Source: Burkholderiaceae bacterium (GTDB lineage: Bacteria > Pseudomonadota > Gammaproteobacteria > Burkholderiales > Burkholderiaceae_C). Taken from it: 64,000 nt of DNA. This document shows positions 7,502 through 15,664 of this stretch, one piece after another. The stretch lies in contig JACKLO010000019.1 of the NCBI GenBank assembly GCA_024235915.1, positions 62,001 through 126,000 of the forward strand, written 5' to 3'. Numbering within the stretch: the first letter of the stretch is position 1; every line of letters begins with the position of its first letter. The position numbers and the translations under genes were made by a program. Under the pieces are notes generated by a model. It worked only from the letters and a program-made list of their open reading frames with translations, made no database searches and had not been told where the DNA came from.

Positions 7502-9475
7502 ATGCGCTGTACCCGATCGCTGTTGGCCGTGGCCTTGGCCCTGTCGTCCACCTTCACCGCTGCCGCCGCGGCGCCTGCACCGGCCAGGGTGATCGTCGCC
7601 TTCAAGCCGGACGCGGCCGCCCTGCGGGGCACGGCCCAGATCCTGGCCGCGGAATCCCTGACACGCCAGACCGAGCGCCTGCAGCGTCGGGCCGATGCCC
7701 TGGCGGCCGCCGCTGGCCGGCCCTTGCGCACCGGCCGCCGCGTGGCCGACCGCTGGCAGGTGGTGCAGGCCGATGGCGTGGACAGCGCCGCGCTGGCGGC
7801 GCGTCTGGCCACGCACCCCGATGTGGCCTGGGCCGTGCCCGACGAGCGCCGCCGCGCCCTGGCCGTGCCCAACGACCCGCTGTACCCCGCGGTGAGCGAC
7901 GGTTCCCGGCCCCTGGGCCCCAATGCCGGCCAGTGGTACCTGCGGGCGCCGGACGCCACGTTCCGCTCGGCGGCCAATGTCGAGGCGGCGTGGGACCGCA
8001 GCACCGGCAACGGGGTGGTCATCGCCGTCATCGACACCGGCGTGCGGCCGGAGCACCCGGACCTGCAGGGCCGGCTGCTGCCGGGCATCGACACCATCAA
8101 CGACACCAGCGTGTCCAACGACGGCGACGGGGCCGACACCGACGCCACCGACCCAGGCGACTGGGTCACGGCTGCCGAAGGGCGCAGCGGGCCGCTGGCC
8201 GGTTGCCCGGAGGGCATCAGTTCCTGGCACGGCACCCAGGTGGCCACCATCGCCGGTGCCCTGACGAACGACAACAACGGCATGGCCGGCACCGCGCACG
8301 GCGCACGCATCGTGCCCGTGCGTGTGCTGGGCAAGTGCGGCGGCTACGACTCCGACATCATCGCCGGCATGCTCTGGGCGGCCGGGCTGGAACGGGTGGC
8401 GGGGGTGCTCAATGCGAACCCGGCGCGGGTGCTCAACATGAGCCTGGGTGGCGCGGGCGCCTGCAGCAGCGCCTACCGGAACGCCGTGCAGCGCATCCAG
8501 GACGAGGCCGGTGCCGTGGTGGTGGCCGCGGCCGGCAACGACGTCGGCCATGCCGTGGGCACGCCGGCCAACTGCCCGGGCGTGATCGGCGTCGGCGGTC
8601 TTCGCCACGCCGGCACCAAGGTGGGCTTCAGCGACCTGGGGCCGGAGATTGCGCTCAGCGCCCCGGGCGGCAACTGCGTCTTCGACAACGACACGCAGCC
8701 CTGCAGCTACCCCATCCTGGCCGGCAGCAACACCGGCACCCAGCGCGCCGTGGCGTCCACCTGGACCGACAGCATCGACTACGGCGTGGGCACCAGTTTT
8801 GCGTCACCCATCGTCGCCGGGGCTGCGGCGCTGGTGCTGGCACAGCGCCCGGCACTGACACCGGCCGAAGTGCGCAGCGTTCTGCAGAGCACCGCGCGCG
8901 CCTTCCCGCAGGACGGGGCCACCAACCTGCCGCTGGACGACACGCCGGTGCCGCAATGCCGGGCGCCCGATGGCAGCGACCAATTGCAGTGCTATTGCCA
9001 GACCGGCCTGTGCGGCACCGGCATGCTGGATGCCGCTGCGGCCGTGGCCGCGGCCGACGGCGCCTTCGCCCGCATAGCGGTGCTGACCTCGACGCCGACC
9101 GCCGGGATGGCGCTGAACCTCGATGGCGCCGACAGCCTGGTCGCCGCGGGGCGCACGGTGGCCGGCTACACCTGGCGCATCGTCAACGGAGGCGGCATCG
9201 TCAACGGCTTCAGTGGTGCCAGCAATGCGGCGCAGGCCAGCCTGCTGCCCAGTGCGGCCGGCCAGGTGACGCTGTCGCTGACCGTCACCGACGACCAGGG
9301 CGCGGCGGCCGTGACACAGACAACGGTCACCGTGGCGGCGGCACCCACGACCACACCGCCGTCGGGCGGTGGTTCGGGCGGTGGATCGGGCGGCAGTTCC
9401 GGGGGCGGGGCCGTCGGCGGCTTCTGGCTGCTGGGCCTGGCCGCGGCTGCGGCAGCGCTCAGTCGAAGGCGCTGA
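7502..9475 (+). CDS. S8 peptidase with PKD-like domain and GlyGly-CTERM tail
   Basis: A 657-residue exported serine protease. It has a signal peptide (about 1-24), a propeptide (about 28-125), and an S8 domain with Asp178 (VIDTGVRPEHPDL), His243 (SSWHGTQVATIAGA) and Ser in GVGTSFASPIVAGAAAL. A PKD-like beta domain follows (ending in LSLTVTDDQGAAAVTQTTVTV). A Gly/Ser linker then leads to a GlyGly-CTERM tail: a GG-rich segment, one hydrophobic helix and terminal Arg residues. GlyGly-CTERM proteins are known substrates of rhombosortase and are often type II secretion cargo. It is divergent from the tail-less paralogue at 5921-7288. Extra Cys pairs near residues 483-503 suggest disulfides. Confidence 0.93.
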   Translation: MRCTRSLLAVALALSSTFTAAAAAPAPARVIVAFKPDAAALRGTAQILAAESLTRQTERLQRRADALAAAAGRPLRTGRRVADRWQVVQADGVDSAALAARLATHPDVAWAVPDERRRALAVPNDPLYPAVSDGSRPLGPNAGQWYLRAPDATFRSAANVEAAWDRSTGNGVVIAVIDTGVRPEHPDLQGRLLPGIDTINDTSVSNDGDGADTDATDPGDWVTAAEGRSGPLAGCPEGISSWHGTQVATIAGALTNDNNGMAGTAHGARIVPVRVLGKCGGYDSDIIAGMLWAAGLERVAGVLNANPARVLNMSLGGAGACSSAYRNAVQRIQDEAGAVVVAAAGNDVGHAVGTPANCPGVIGVGGLRHAGTKVGFSDLGPEIALSAPGGNCVFDNDTQPCSYPILAGSNTGTQRAVASTWTDSIDYGVGTSFASPIVAGAAALVLAQRPALTPAEVRSVLQSTARAFPQDGATNLPLDDTPVPQCRAPDGSDQLQCYCQTGLCGTGMLDAAAAVAAADGAFARIAVLTSTPTAGMALNLDGADSLVAAGRTVAGYTWRIVNGGGIVNGFSGASNAAQASLLPSAAGQVTLSLTVTDDQGAAAVTQTTVTVAAAPTTTPPSGGGSGGGSGGSSGGGAVGGFWLLGLAAAAAALSRRR

Positions 9476-9481
9476 ACGCCA

Positions 9482-9910
9482 TCAGTCGCAGGCGCTGAAC
9501 GCCGGCGCGTCGGCGGCGAGCGCGGCCGCGGCACGCAGGGCCTCGATTTCTTCGCGCTGCAGGCCCTCCACACGCAGCGCTGGACCCGACTCCAACGCCA
9601 CGCGCGCCCAGCGTGTTTCGTCGATGCCCGCGGTGCGCAGCACGGCCTCGGCGGCGGCCTGGCGGCCGGCGTCGGCCAGGGCCCCGGTCTGGAGGCAGGC
9701 CCCCGGTGTCGGCGCCGCCGTCTCGGGCGCAGAGGCAGACGCCGGCAGCACCGTGATCGCCTCCGGCCGGATCTGCTGCTGAAGGCGCTGCGGCTCGCGT
9801 TCCGCCTCCGGGTCGGGGAAGGGCAGCCACGACGCCGGCAGCCAGCCGTGCGTGGCCGCCCACCAGAAGGTGTTGGCCACCAGCAGCAGCACCACCAGCG
9901 CCCTCAGCAT
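9482..9910 (-). CDS. Membrane-anchored periplasmic protein, unknown
   Basis: A 142-residue protein with one N-terminal hydrophobic helix (about 2-20), a WLPASWLPFP segment, a Pro/Ala-rich linker and a small C-terminal domain of about 70 residues. The domain has two Cys (CLQTGAL and the penultimate Cys) that could pair. The layout (one anchor, linker, small domain of SPOR size) resembles the SPOR-type proteins found next to birA/coaX in related bacteria, but I cannot confirm a SPOR fold. It overlaps the end of birA by 7 bp, so the two are probably translationally coupled. Function unknown. Confidence 0.75.
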   Translation of the reverse strand: MLRALVVLLLVANTFWWAATHGWLPASWLPFPDPEAEREPQRLQQQIRPEAITVLPASASAPETAAPTPGACLQTGALADAGRQAAAEAVLRTAGIDETRWARVALESGPALRVEGLQREEIEALRAAAALAADAPAFSACD

Positions 9911-10776
9911 GGCCGCACGCTCACCTCGCCACTGCTCACCGCGTGCAGCTGCCCGTCGGCCGAACGCAGTTGCAGAAGACCTTGCGCGTCGACGCCGGCG
10001 CCCGTGCCTTCCAGCACCACGGCGCCCAGGGTGCGCAGCGGCCGGCCGGCCAGCAGGTCGCGACGCGCAAAACGGCTGGCCACCGGCGCAAAACCGTGGG
10101 CTTCGAACGCGCGCAGTGCCTGCACCAACGGCAGCGCCACGCAGGCGAGCACTGCAGGCGGCGTGGCCACGGGGTCGAGCTCATCGACGCAGCCCAGCCC
10201 GCTGGCCAGCTGCTCGCCGTCGGTCGCGGCGGCGGGGTGCACGTTCAGGCCGATGCCGATCACGACCACCCGGCCGCCCTGCACCGGCGCGGTCTCGATC
10301 AGGACGCCGCCCAGCTTGCGACCTCCGCCCTCTGCGGCGTCGTCGCGCAGCCAGAGGTCGTTCGGCCACTTCAGCAGCAGCTGGGGCGGGGCTTCAGCGG
10401 GCGGGTCCAGCGCGTCCGCCAGGGCGCAGCCCACGGCCAGCGACAGGCCCGACCAGCCGTGCGCAGGCGCCAAGGGCAGGGCGAGGGAAAAGGTGAGCGA
10501 CGCGCCAGGCGCCGACTGCCAGCCCTTGCCCTGGCGCCCGCGGCCAGCGGTCTGCCGTTCGGCCACCAGCAGGCAGGGCTGGTGGTCGGCCTCGCGCCGG
10601 CCGTGCCGCAGCCCATCGCCAGGCTCGCCGCGCGCGCGCTCCAGCAGCGTGGCGTTGGTGGAGCCCACGCTGGCGCGCACCTCGACGCTCAGGCCGGGCA
10701 GCAGCGGCAGCAGTTGCCGCCACAGGGCTTCGGACTGCCAGTCCAGATGCGGTGAAACCGGGGGAAGCGCCGACAT
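9904..10776 (-). CDS. birA: Biotin--[acetyl-CoA-carboxylase] ligase
   Basis: A 290-residue cytosolic enzyme that activates biotin with ATP and attaches it to biotin carboxyl carrier protein. The catalytic domain shows STNATLLERA, the biotin/adenylate loop ERQTAGRGRQGKGW, LKWPNDLWL, and the GIGLNVH motif. A short C-terminal SH3-like domain follows (LLAGRPLRTLGAVVLEG...GLLQLRSADGQ). The N-terminus lacks the winged-helix DNA-binding domain of E. coli BirA, so it is a monofunctional (class I) ligase and not a repressor. It is followed by a coupled membrane-protein gene. A coaX pantothenate kinase gene, which often sits here in relatives, is absent. Confidence 0.95.
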   Translation of the reverse strand: MSALPPVSPHLDWQSEALWRQLLPLLPGLSVEVRASVGSTNATLLERARGEPGDGLRHGRREADHQPCLLVAERQTAGRGRQGKGWQSAPGASLTFSLALPLAPAHGWSGLSLAVGCALADALDPPAEAPPQLLLKWPNDLWLRDDAAEGGGRKLGGVLIETAPVQGGRVVVIGIGLNVHPAAATDGEQLASGLGCVDELDPVATPPAVLACVALPLVQALRAFEAHGFAPVASRFARRDLLAGRPLRTLGAVVLEGTGAGVDAQGLLQLRSADGQLHAVSSGEVSVRPC

Positions 10777-10819
10777 GGGCGATGAGTGTCGAGGGGCTGC
10801 GGGGGCCGGACCCGACGAT

Positions 10820-11347
10820 TCAGCGGCGCTTGGGCGCCAGCATCGTGCCGCGGCAGGCCGCGCTGCCGCAGCGGCAGGCGTACTCGCGCTTGAGCTTGGG
10901 CGTGTAGCGCTCGTCGATCACCAGGCCGTAGTCGTAGAACAGTTCCTCGCCCGGGCGCAGGTCGCGCAGCGCCTTGATGAAGACGCGGCCGTCGTCGGCG
11001 ACTTCCGATTCGCAGTTCGGCTCGCAGGCGTGGTTGATCCAGCGCGCGGCATTGCCACCGTACTTGGCGTCGATGACACGCGCATCGTCGACGTGGAAGT
11101 AGAAGGTGTGGTTCGGGTCCGCCGGGTCATGCGGGTGGCGGCGCTGCGCCTCGGGCCAGGAGATGACCTCGCCGGTGTACTCGATGATGCGCTGGCCGGC
11201 CGCAATGGGCTGGACGGCGTAGACGCCCTTGCCATGCACACCGGAGCGGCGCACCTGGATGCGACGCCCCGCGGGCTTGGGCGGTGCGGCCTTCACGCCA
11301 CGTGCCGTGGCCCGCTTTCCGCTGGCGGCTTGCGCGGTCTTCGTCAT
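10820..11347 (-). CDS. SET-domain protein
   Basis: A 175-residue protein. After a basic N-terminal tail (about 25 residues rich in Lys, Arg, Ala) comes a compact SET domain with RRSGVHGKGVYA, the NHACEPNCESE pseudoknot motif and FYDYGL. A Cys-rich post-SET segment (CRCGSAACRG) binds zinc in the eukaryotic family. SET proteins are S-adenosylmethionine-dependent lysine methyltransferases; bacterial targets are mostly unknown. The ATG at 11347 is preferred over an in-frame one at 11356 because TTCAAT lies exactly 7 nt upstream of it and no Shine-Dalgarno is present. The gene is divergent from topB, with an alternating purine-pyrimidine tract between them. The basic tail might bind nucleic acid (inference). 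Confidence 0.88.
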   Translation of the reverse strand: MTKTAQAASGKRATARGVKAAPPKPAGRRIQVRRSGVHGKGVYAVQPIAAGQRIIEYTGEVISWPEAQRRHPHDPADPNHTFYFHVDDARVIDAKYGGNAARWINHACEPNCESEVADDGRVFIKALRDLRPGEELFYDYGLVIDERYTPKLKREYACRCGSAACRGTMLAPKRR

Positions 11348-11354
11348 TCGGTAC

Positions 11355-11360
11355 ATTGAA
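11355..11360 (-). promoter_or_regulatory. -10-like hexamer for a leaderless SET gene
   Basis: TTCAAT on the minus strand ends 7 nt before the ATG at 11347. The -35 position falls inside the purine-pyrimidine tract at 11368-11394. Inference from spacing only. Confidence 0.4.
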
Positions 11361-11367
11361 TTGGTGG

Positions 11368-11394
11368 GCGCGCGCGTGTGTGTGCGTGCGCGCG
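11368..11394. repeat. 27-bp alternating purine-pyrimidine tract (Z-DNA-prone)
   Basis: An uninterrupted G-pyrimidine alternation made of GC and GT steps occupies the 113-bp divergent region between the SET gene and topB. Such tracts can adopt Z-DNA under negative supercoiling and can slip during replication. Confidence 0.8.
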
Positions 11395-11459
11395 AGATCG
11401 ACGGCATTGTAGGCACTGGCCGGGCACCGACCCGGCAGGAAACCAAGGATCAGGAAGGC

Positions 11460-14051
11460 ATGGGCAAGGCGATCATCATTGCGGAGAAGCCGAGCGTGGC
11501 GCAGGACATCGTGCGCGCGCTGACGCCGGTGGCCGGCAAGTTCGAGAAGCACGCCGAACACTTCGAGAACGACCGCTACGTGGTCACGTCGGCCGTCGGT
11601 CACCTGGTGGAGATCAAGGCGCCTGAGGCCTACGACGTCAAGCGCGGCAAATGGAGCTTCGCCCACCTGCCGGTGGTGCCGCCGCACTTCGACCTCGCGC
11701 CCATCGACAAGGCCAAGTCGCGCCTGAACGCGGTGGTCAAGCTGTGCAAGCGCAAGGACGTGGAAGAACTCATCAACGCCTGCGACGCGGGCCGCGAGGG
11801 TGAGCTGATCTTCCGCCTGATCGAGCAGTACGCCGCCGGCGCCAAGGGCACGCTGGGCAAGCCGGTGAAGCGCCTGTGGCTGCAGAGCATGACGCCGCAG
11901 GCCATCCGAGATGGCTTCGCGCAGCTGCGCAGCGACGAGCAGATGCGTGGCCTGGCCGACGCGGCGCGCAGCCGCAGCGAGGCCGACTGGCTGGTGGGCA
12001 TCAACGGCACGCGCGCGATGACGGCGTTCAACAGTCGCGACGGCGGCTTCTTCCTCACCACCGTGGGCCGCGTGCAGACGCCCACGCTGTCCATCGTCGT
12101 CGAACGCGAGGAGAAGATCCGCAAGCACGTGGCGCGCGACTATTGGGAGCTGCGCGCCACCTTCGCCGCCCAGGCCGGCGAGTACGAGGGCAGGTGGTTC
12201 GATCCCGCGTGGAAGAAGGATCCGGCCGACGCCGAGAAGCGTGCCGACCGCCTGTGGACGGCGGCGGATGCGCAGGCCATCGCCCAGGCCTGCCGCGCGC
12301 AACCCGCCCACGTGACCGAGGAGGCCAAGCCCAGCACCCAGGCCAGCCCGCTGCTGTACGACCTGACCACGTTGCAGCGCGAGGCCAACTCGCGCTTCGG
12401 CTTCAGCGCCAAGACCACGCTCAGCATCGCGCAGGCGCTGTACGAGAAGCACAAGGTGCTGACCTATCCGCGGACCGATTCACGCGCACTGCCCGAGGAC
12501 TACTTGGGCACCGTCAAGCAGACCATCGGCATGCTGGCCGATGAGGACCTGCCGGGCCCGATGCGTGACATCGCGCTGCACGCGCGCAAGGCGCTCCACG
12601 ACGGCTACGTGAAGCCCAGCAAGCGTGTGTTCGACAACGCGAAGGTCTCCGACCACTTCGCCATCATCCCCACGCTGCAGGCGCCGAAATCGCTCACCGA
12701 GATCGAGTTGAAGCTCTACGACATGGTGGTCAAGCGTTTCCTGGCGGTGTTCTACCCAAGCGCCGAATACCTGGTCACCACGCGCATCAGCAAGGTGGCG
12801 GCGGCCGGTGCCACGCACCACTTCCAGACCAACGGCAAGGTGCTGGTGAACCCCGGCTGGCTGGCGGTGTACGGCAAGGAAGCACAGGACGAAGACGCCA
12901 ACCTGGTGCCGGTGGCCGCGGGCGAGGTGGTGCGCACCGAGGCGGTGGACGTCAAGGCGCTGCAGACCAAACCACCGGCGCGCTACACCGAGGCCACGCT
13001 GCTGAGCGCGATGGAAGGCGCGGGCAAGCTGATCGACGACGACGAGCTGCGCGAGGCGATGCGCGAGAAGGGCCTGGGCACGCCGGCCACGCGGGCGCAG
13101 ACCATCGAAGGCCTGATCGCCGAGAAGTACATGCTGCGCGAGGGCCGCGAACTGGTGCCCACGGCCAAGGCCTTCCAGCTGATGACGCTGCTGCGCGGCC
13201 TGGGCGTGGAGGACCTGACCAAGCCCGAGCTCACCGGTGCCTGGGAGCACCGCCTGGCGGAGATGGAACACGGCAAGCTGGCGCGCGAGGCCTTCATGGC
13301 CGAGATCGCCAAGATGGCCGAGCGCATCGTCAAGAAGGCCAAGGAATACGACCGCGACACCATCCCCGGCGACTACGCGACGCTGGCCACGCCCTGCCCG
13401 CATTGCGGCGGCGTGGTGAAGGAGAACTACCGTCGCTTTGCCTGTACGGCATGTGAGTTCAGCATCCCGAAAATCCCCGGTGGCCGCGCCTTCGAGGTGG
13501 CGGAAGCCGATGCGCTGCTGCGCGACAAGAAGGTCGGCCCGCTGGAGGGTTTCCGCTCCAAGGCCGGCTGGCCCTTCACCGCCGAGCTCAAGCTGGTGAT
13601 GGCCGACGAGATCAACAACTGGAAGCTGGAATTCGACTTCGGGGACGATGCCAAGCAGGCGGAGGCCGACGGGGAGCCGGTGGACTTCAGCGGGCAGCCC
13701 AGCCTGGGCCCCTGCCCGAAGTGCAAGGGCCACGTCTACGAACACGGGACGAACTACGTCTGCGAACATGCCGTCGGCCCGAAGCAGACCTGCGACTTCA
13801 AGACTGGCAAGATCATCCTGCAGCAGCCGATCTCGCACGAGGAACTCGGCAAGCTGCTGGCCACCGGCAAGACGGCACTGCTCGATGGATTCGTCAGCAA
13901 CCGCACCAAGCGCAAGTTCAAGGCCTTCATGGTCTGGGACCCGAAGGAGGGCAAGGTGGCTTTCGAGTTCGAGCCGCGTGCGGCCCGGCCGGCGGGCAAG
14001 ACCCCCGCGAAGAAGGTTGCGGCCAAGGCCGCAGCGAAGAAGGCGGCCTGA
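11460..14051 (+). CDS. topB: DNA topoisomerase III
   Basis: An 863-residue type IA topoisomerase that decatenates and relaxes DNA. The TOPRIM domain begins at once (MGKAIIIAEKPSVAQDI) with the acidic INACDAGREGELIFR motif. The active-site tyrosine is in the HKVLTYPRTDSRALP block. The C-terminus carries two zinc-ribbon-like units (CPHCGG...CTACEF and CPKCKGH...CEH...C), topoisomerase C-terminal repeats (LLDGFVSNRTKRKFKAFMVWD), and a Lys/Ala-rich tail likely to bind DNA. The ATG at 11460 has an AGGAAGGC sequence before it. TopB homologues also occur on mobile elements, but this one sits among ordinary chromosomal genes. The start is close to a Z-DNA-prone tract. Confidence 0.96.
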   Translation: MGKAIIIAEKPSVAQDIVRALTPVAGKFEKHAEHFENDRYVVTSAVGHLVEIKAPEAYDVKRGKWSFAHLPVVPPHFDLAPIDKAKSRLNAVVKLCKRKDVEELINACDAGREGELIFRLIEQYAAGAKGTLGKPVKRLWLQSMTPQAIRDGFAQLRSDEQMRGLADAARSRSEADWLVGINGTRAMTAFNSRDGGFFLTTVGRVQTPTLSIVVEREEKIRKHVARDYWELRATFAAQAGEYEGRWFDPAWKKDPADAEKRADRLWTAADAQAIAQACRAQPAHVTEEAKPSTQASPLLYDLTTLQREANSRFGFSAKTTLSIAQALYEKHKVLTYPRTDSRALPEDYLGTVKQTIGMLADEDLPGPMRDIALHARKALHDGYVKPSKRVFDNAKVSDHFAIIPTLQAPKSLTEIELKLYDMVVKRFLAVFYPSAEYLVTTRISKVAAAGATHHFQTNGKVLVNPGWLAVYGKEAQDEDANLVPVAAGEVVRTEAVDVKALQTKPPARYTEATLLSAMEGAGKLIDDDELREAMREKGLGTPATRAQTIEGLIAEKYMLREGRELVPTAKAFQLMTLLRGLGVEDLTKPELTGAWEHRLAEMEHGKLAREAFMAEIAKMAERIVKKAKEYDRDTIPGDYATLATPCPHCGGVVKENYRRFACTACEFSIPKIPGGRAFEVAEADALLRDKKVGPLEGFRSKAGWPFTAELKLVMADEINNWKLEFDFGDDAKQAEADGEPVDFSGQPSLGPCPKCKGHVYEHGTNYVCEHAVGPKQTCDFKTGKIILQQPISHEELGKLLATGKTALLDGFVSNRTKRKFKAFMVWDPKEGKVAFEFEPRAARPAGKTPAKKVAAKAAAKKAA

Positions 14052-14057
14052 CAGAAT
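14052..14057 (+). promoter_or_regulatory. -10-like hexamer for a leaderless DUF3617 gene
   Basis: CAGAAT ends 7 nt before the ATG at 14065, immediately after the topB stop. No Shine-Dalgarno precedes the ATG. Confidence 0.35.
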
Positions 14058-14064
14058 CATCGCC

Positions 14065-14670
14065 ATGAAGACTGTCGCCCTCTCCCTGAGTGCTGTCCTG
14101 CTGGCCTCGTCGGCCGCCGCACAGATCCTCAATCCAGCCCCGGCCCCCGGCCTGTGGGAAACGCAGTTCAAGCTCAGCGTCAACGGCCAGGACATGGCTG
14201 CGGCGATGAAGAACGCGATGGCCGCGGCGCTGAAGGACGTGCCGTCCGAGCAGCGCGCGATGGCCGAGCAGATGATGAAGGCACAGGGCGGCGCGATGAT
14301 GGGCGGCCCGCAGCAGGAGTGCCTGAGCGCCGAGACGGCCAAACGCCGCAGCGACGTGCGCACCATGCTGGCCGACCTGCAGGAGGATGCGCCGCACTGC
14401 CGTTACGAGCCGGTGAAGATCAGCGGCGGCACCGTCAGCTTCAAGGGCCGCTGCAACGACCCCGAGGGCTTCAGCGGCGACATCACTGGCGAGATGACGA
14501 TGTCCAGCGCCAAGGCCTGGACCGGCCGCTGGACGGGGACCGGCCGCATGGCGGGCGACATGGGCGGCATGCCCGGCCTGCAGGTGGGCCCAGATGGCCG
14601 CGTGCAGATGGGCTGGAACGGCAGCGGCCGCTGGCTGGCCGCGGCCTGCGGCAACGTGAAGCCCGAATGA
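14065..14670 (+). CDS. DUF3617-family periplasmic protein
   Basis: A 201-residue exported protein. The signal peptide covers about residues 1-19 (SAAAQ). The mature protein begins with the 'PAPGLWETQFKLSVNGQ' motif of DUF3617 proteins and keeps the two Cys of the family (ECLSAETA and CRYEPVKISGG), followed by repeated beta strands (GTVSFKGRCNDPEG, GDITGEMTM, WTGRWTGTG). A Met/Ala-rich stretch at about residues 48-85 is low in complexity and specific to this protein. DUF3617 has no established function; a periplasmic beta-barrel or binding fold is likely. It lies 13 bp after topB but may have its own promoter. Confidence 0.85.
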   Translation: MKTVALSLSAVLLASSAAAQILNPAPAPGLWETQFKLSVNGQDMAAAMKNAMAAALKDVPSEQRAMAEQMMKAQGGAMMGGPQQECLSAETAKRRSDVRTMLADLQEDAPHCRYEPVKISGGTVSFKGRCNDPEGFSGDITGEMTMSSAKAWTGRWTGTGRMAGDMGGMPGLQVGPDGRVQMGWNGSGRWLAAACGNVKPE

Positions 14671-14689
14671 GCCAGCTCCGGCGGCATCG

Positions 14690-15664
14690 GTGACGGCCGC
14701 CGTCTTCTACAAGCTGCTGGCGATCTTCCTGACCGTCGGCGTCGGCTGGGTGGCGGGCCGCCTGCGCTGGCTGGACAGCGGCGCCGACGCACGCGACCCG
14801 GCGCGCGTGCTCGGCAACGCGGCCTTCTCCATCTTCGTGCCAGCGCTGCTGTTCCGGACCACGGCGCGGCTGGACTTTGCTGCGCTGCCGTGGCGCATGA
14901 TCGCCGCCTTCTTCGTGCCTGCGGTGCTCTACGCGCTGGCGGTCTACGTCTGGCAGCGCCGGCGTGCCGATGCCGGCACGGCCACGGCGGCGCCCGCGGC
15001 GCGCATGGTCACGGCGTCGTTCGGCAATTCGGTTCAGCTGGGCATCCCGATGGCCACGGCGCTGTTCGGCGAGCCGGGCCTGGCCATCCACATCACGCTG
15101 GTGAGCCTGCACGCGTTGATCCTGCTGACCCTGCCCACGGTGCTGGTGGAGATGGACCTGGCGCGCGCGCAGCCCGGGCCGCGCGACATCGCCGCCACGC
15201 TGCGCAGCACGGTGCGCAACACCCTGGTGCACCCGGTGGTGCTGCCGGTGGTGGCCGGCATGGTCTGGAACCTCGCCGGCCTGCCGCTGCCGGCGGTGCT
15301 GGACGAAACCCTGGTGGCCTTGGGTTCGGCTGTGGTGCCGGTGTGCCTGGTGCTGATCGGCCTGAGCCTGGCCTACTACGGTGTGCAGGGCCAGTGGCGC
15401 GGTGCGCTGCAGCTCAGCGTGCTGAAGCTGGTGGTGCTGCCGGCGGTGGTGCTGGCCATCGCGCACTGGGGCTTCGGCCTGGCGGGGCTGCCGCTGGCCG
15501 TGGTGGTGCTGATGGCTGCGCTGCCCACCGGCAGCAACGCGCTGATCTTTGCCCAGCGCTACGACACGGGGGCCACCGAGGCCACGGCCGCCATCGTGGT
15601 GTCCACGCTGTTGTTCGTGCTCAGCGCGTCGGCCTGGCTGGGGGGCCTCACGCTGCTCGGCTGA
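14690..15664 (+). CDS. AEC-family (auxin efflux carrier-like) permease
   Basis: A 324-residue inner-membrane protein with about 10 hydrophobic helices in two inverted halves. It starts with 'YKLLAIFLTVGVGWVAGRLRW' and carries the family hallmarks NAAFSIFVPALLF, the SFGNSVQLGIPMATALFG loop, HPVVLPVVAGMVW, and a matching second half ending in MAALPTGSNALIFAQRY. AEC permeases export or take up organic acids such as malonate or malate; the substrate here is unknown. The start is GTG at 14690, 19 bp after the DUF3617 stop. The 3' end overlaps the convergent PEP-CTERM gene by 17 bp, which leaves no room for a terminator between them. Confidence 0.9.
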   Translation: MTAAVFYKLLAIFLTVGVGWVAGRLRWLDSGADARDPARVLGNAAFSIFVPALLFRTTARLDFAALPWRMIAAFFVPAVLYALAVYVWQRRRADAGTATAAPAARMVTASFGNSVQLGIPMATALFGEPGLAIHITLVSLHALILLTLPTVLVEMDLARAQPGPRDIAATLRSTVRNTLVHPVVLPVVAGMVWNLAGLPLPAVLDETLVALGSAVVPVCLVLIGLSLAYYGVQGQWRGALQLSVLKLVVLPAVVLAIAHWGFGLAGLPLAVVVLMAALPTGSNALIFAQRYDTGATEATAAIVVSTLLFVLSASAWLGGLTLLG

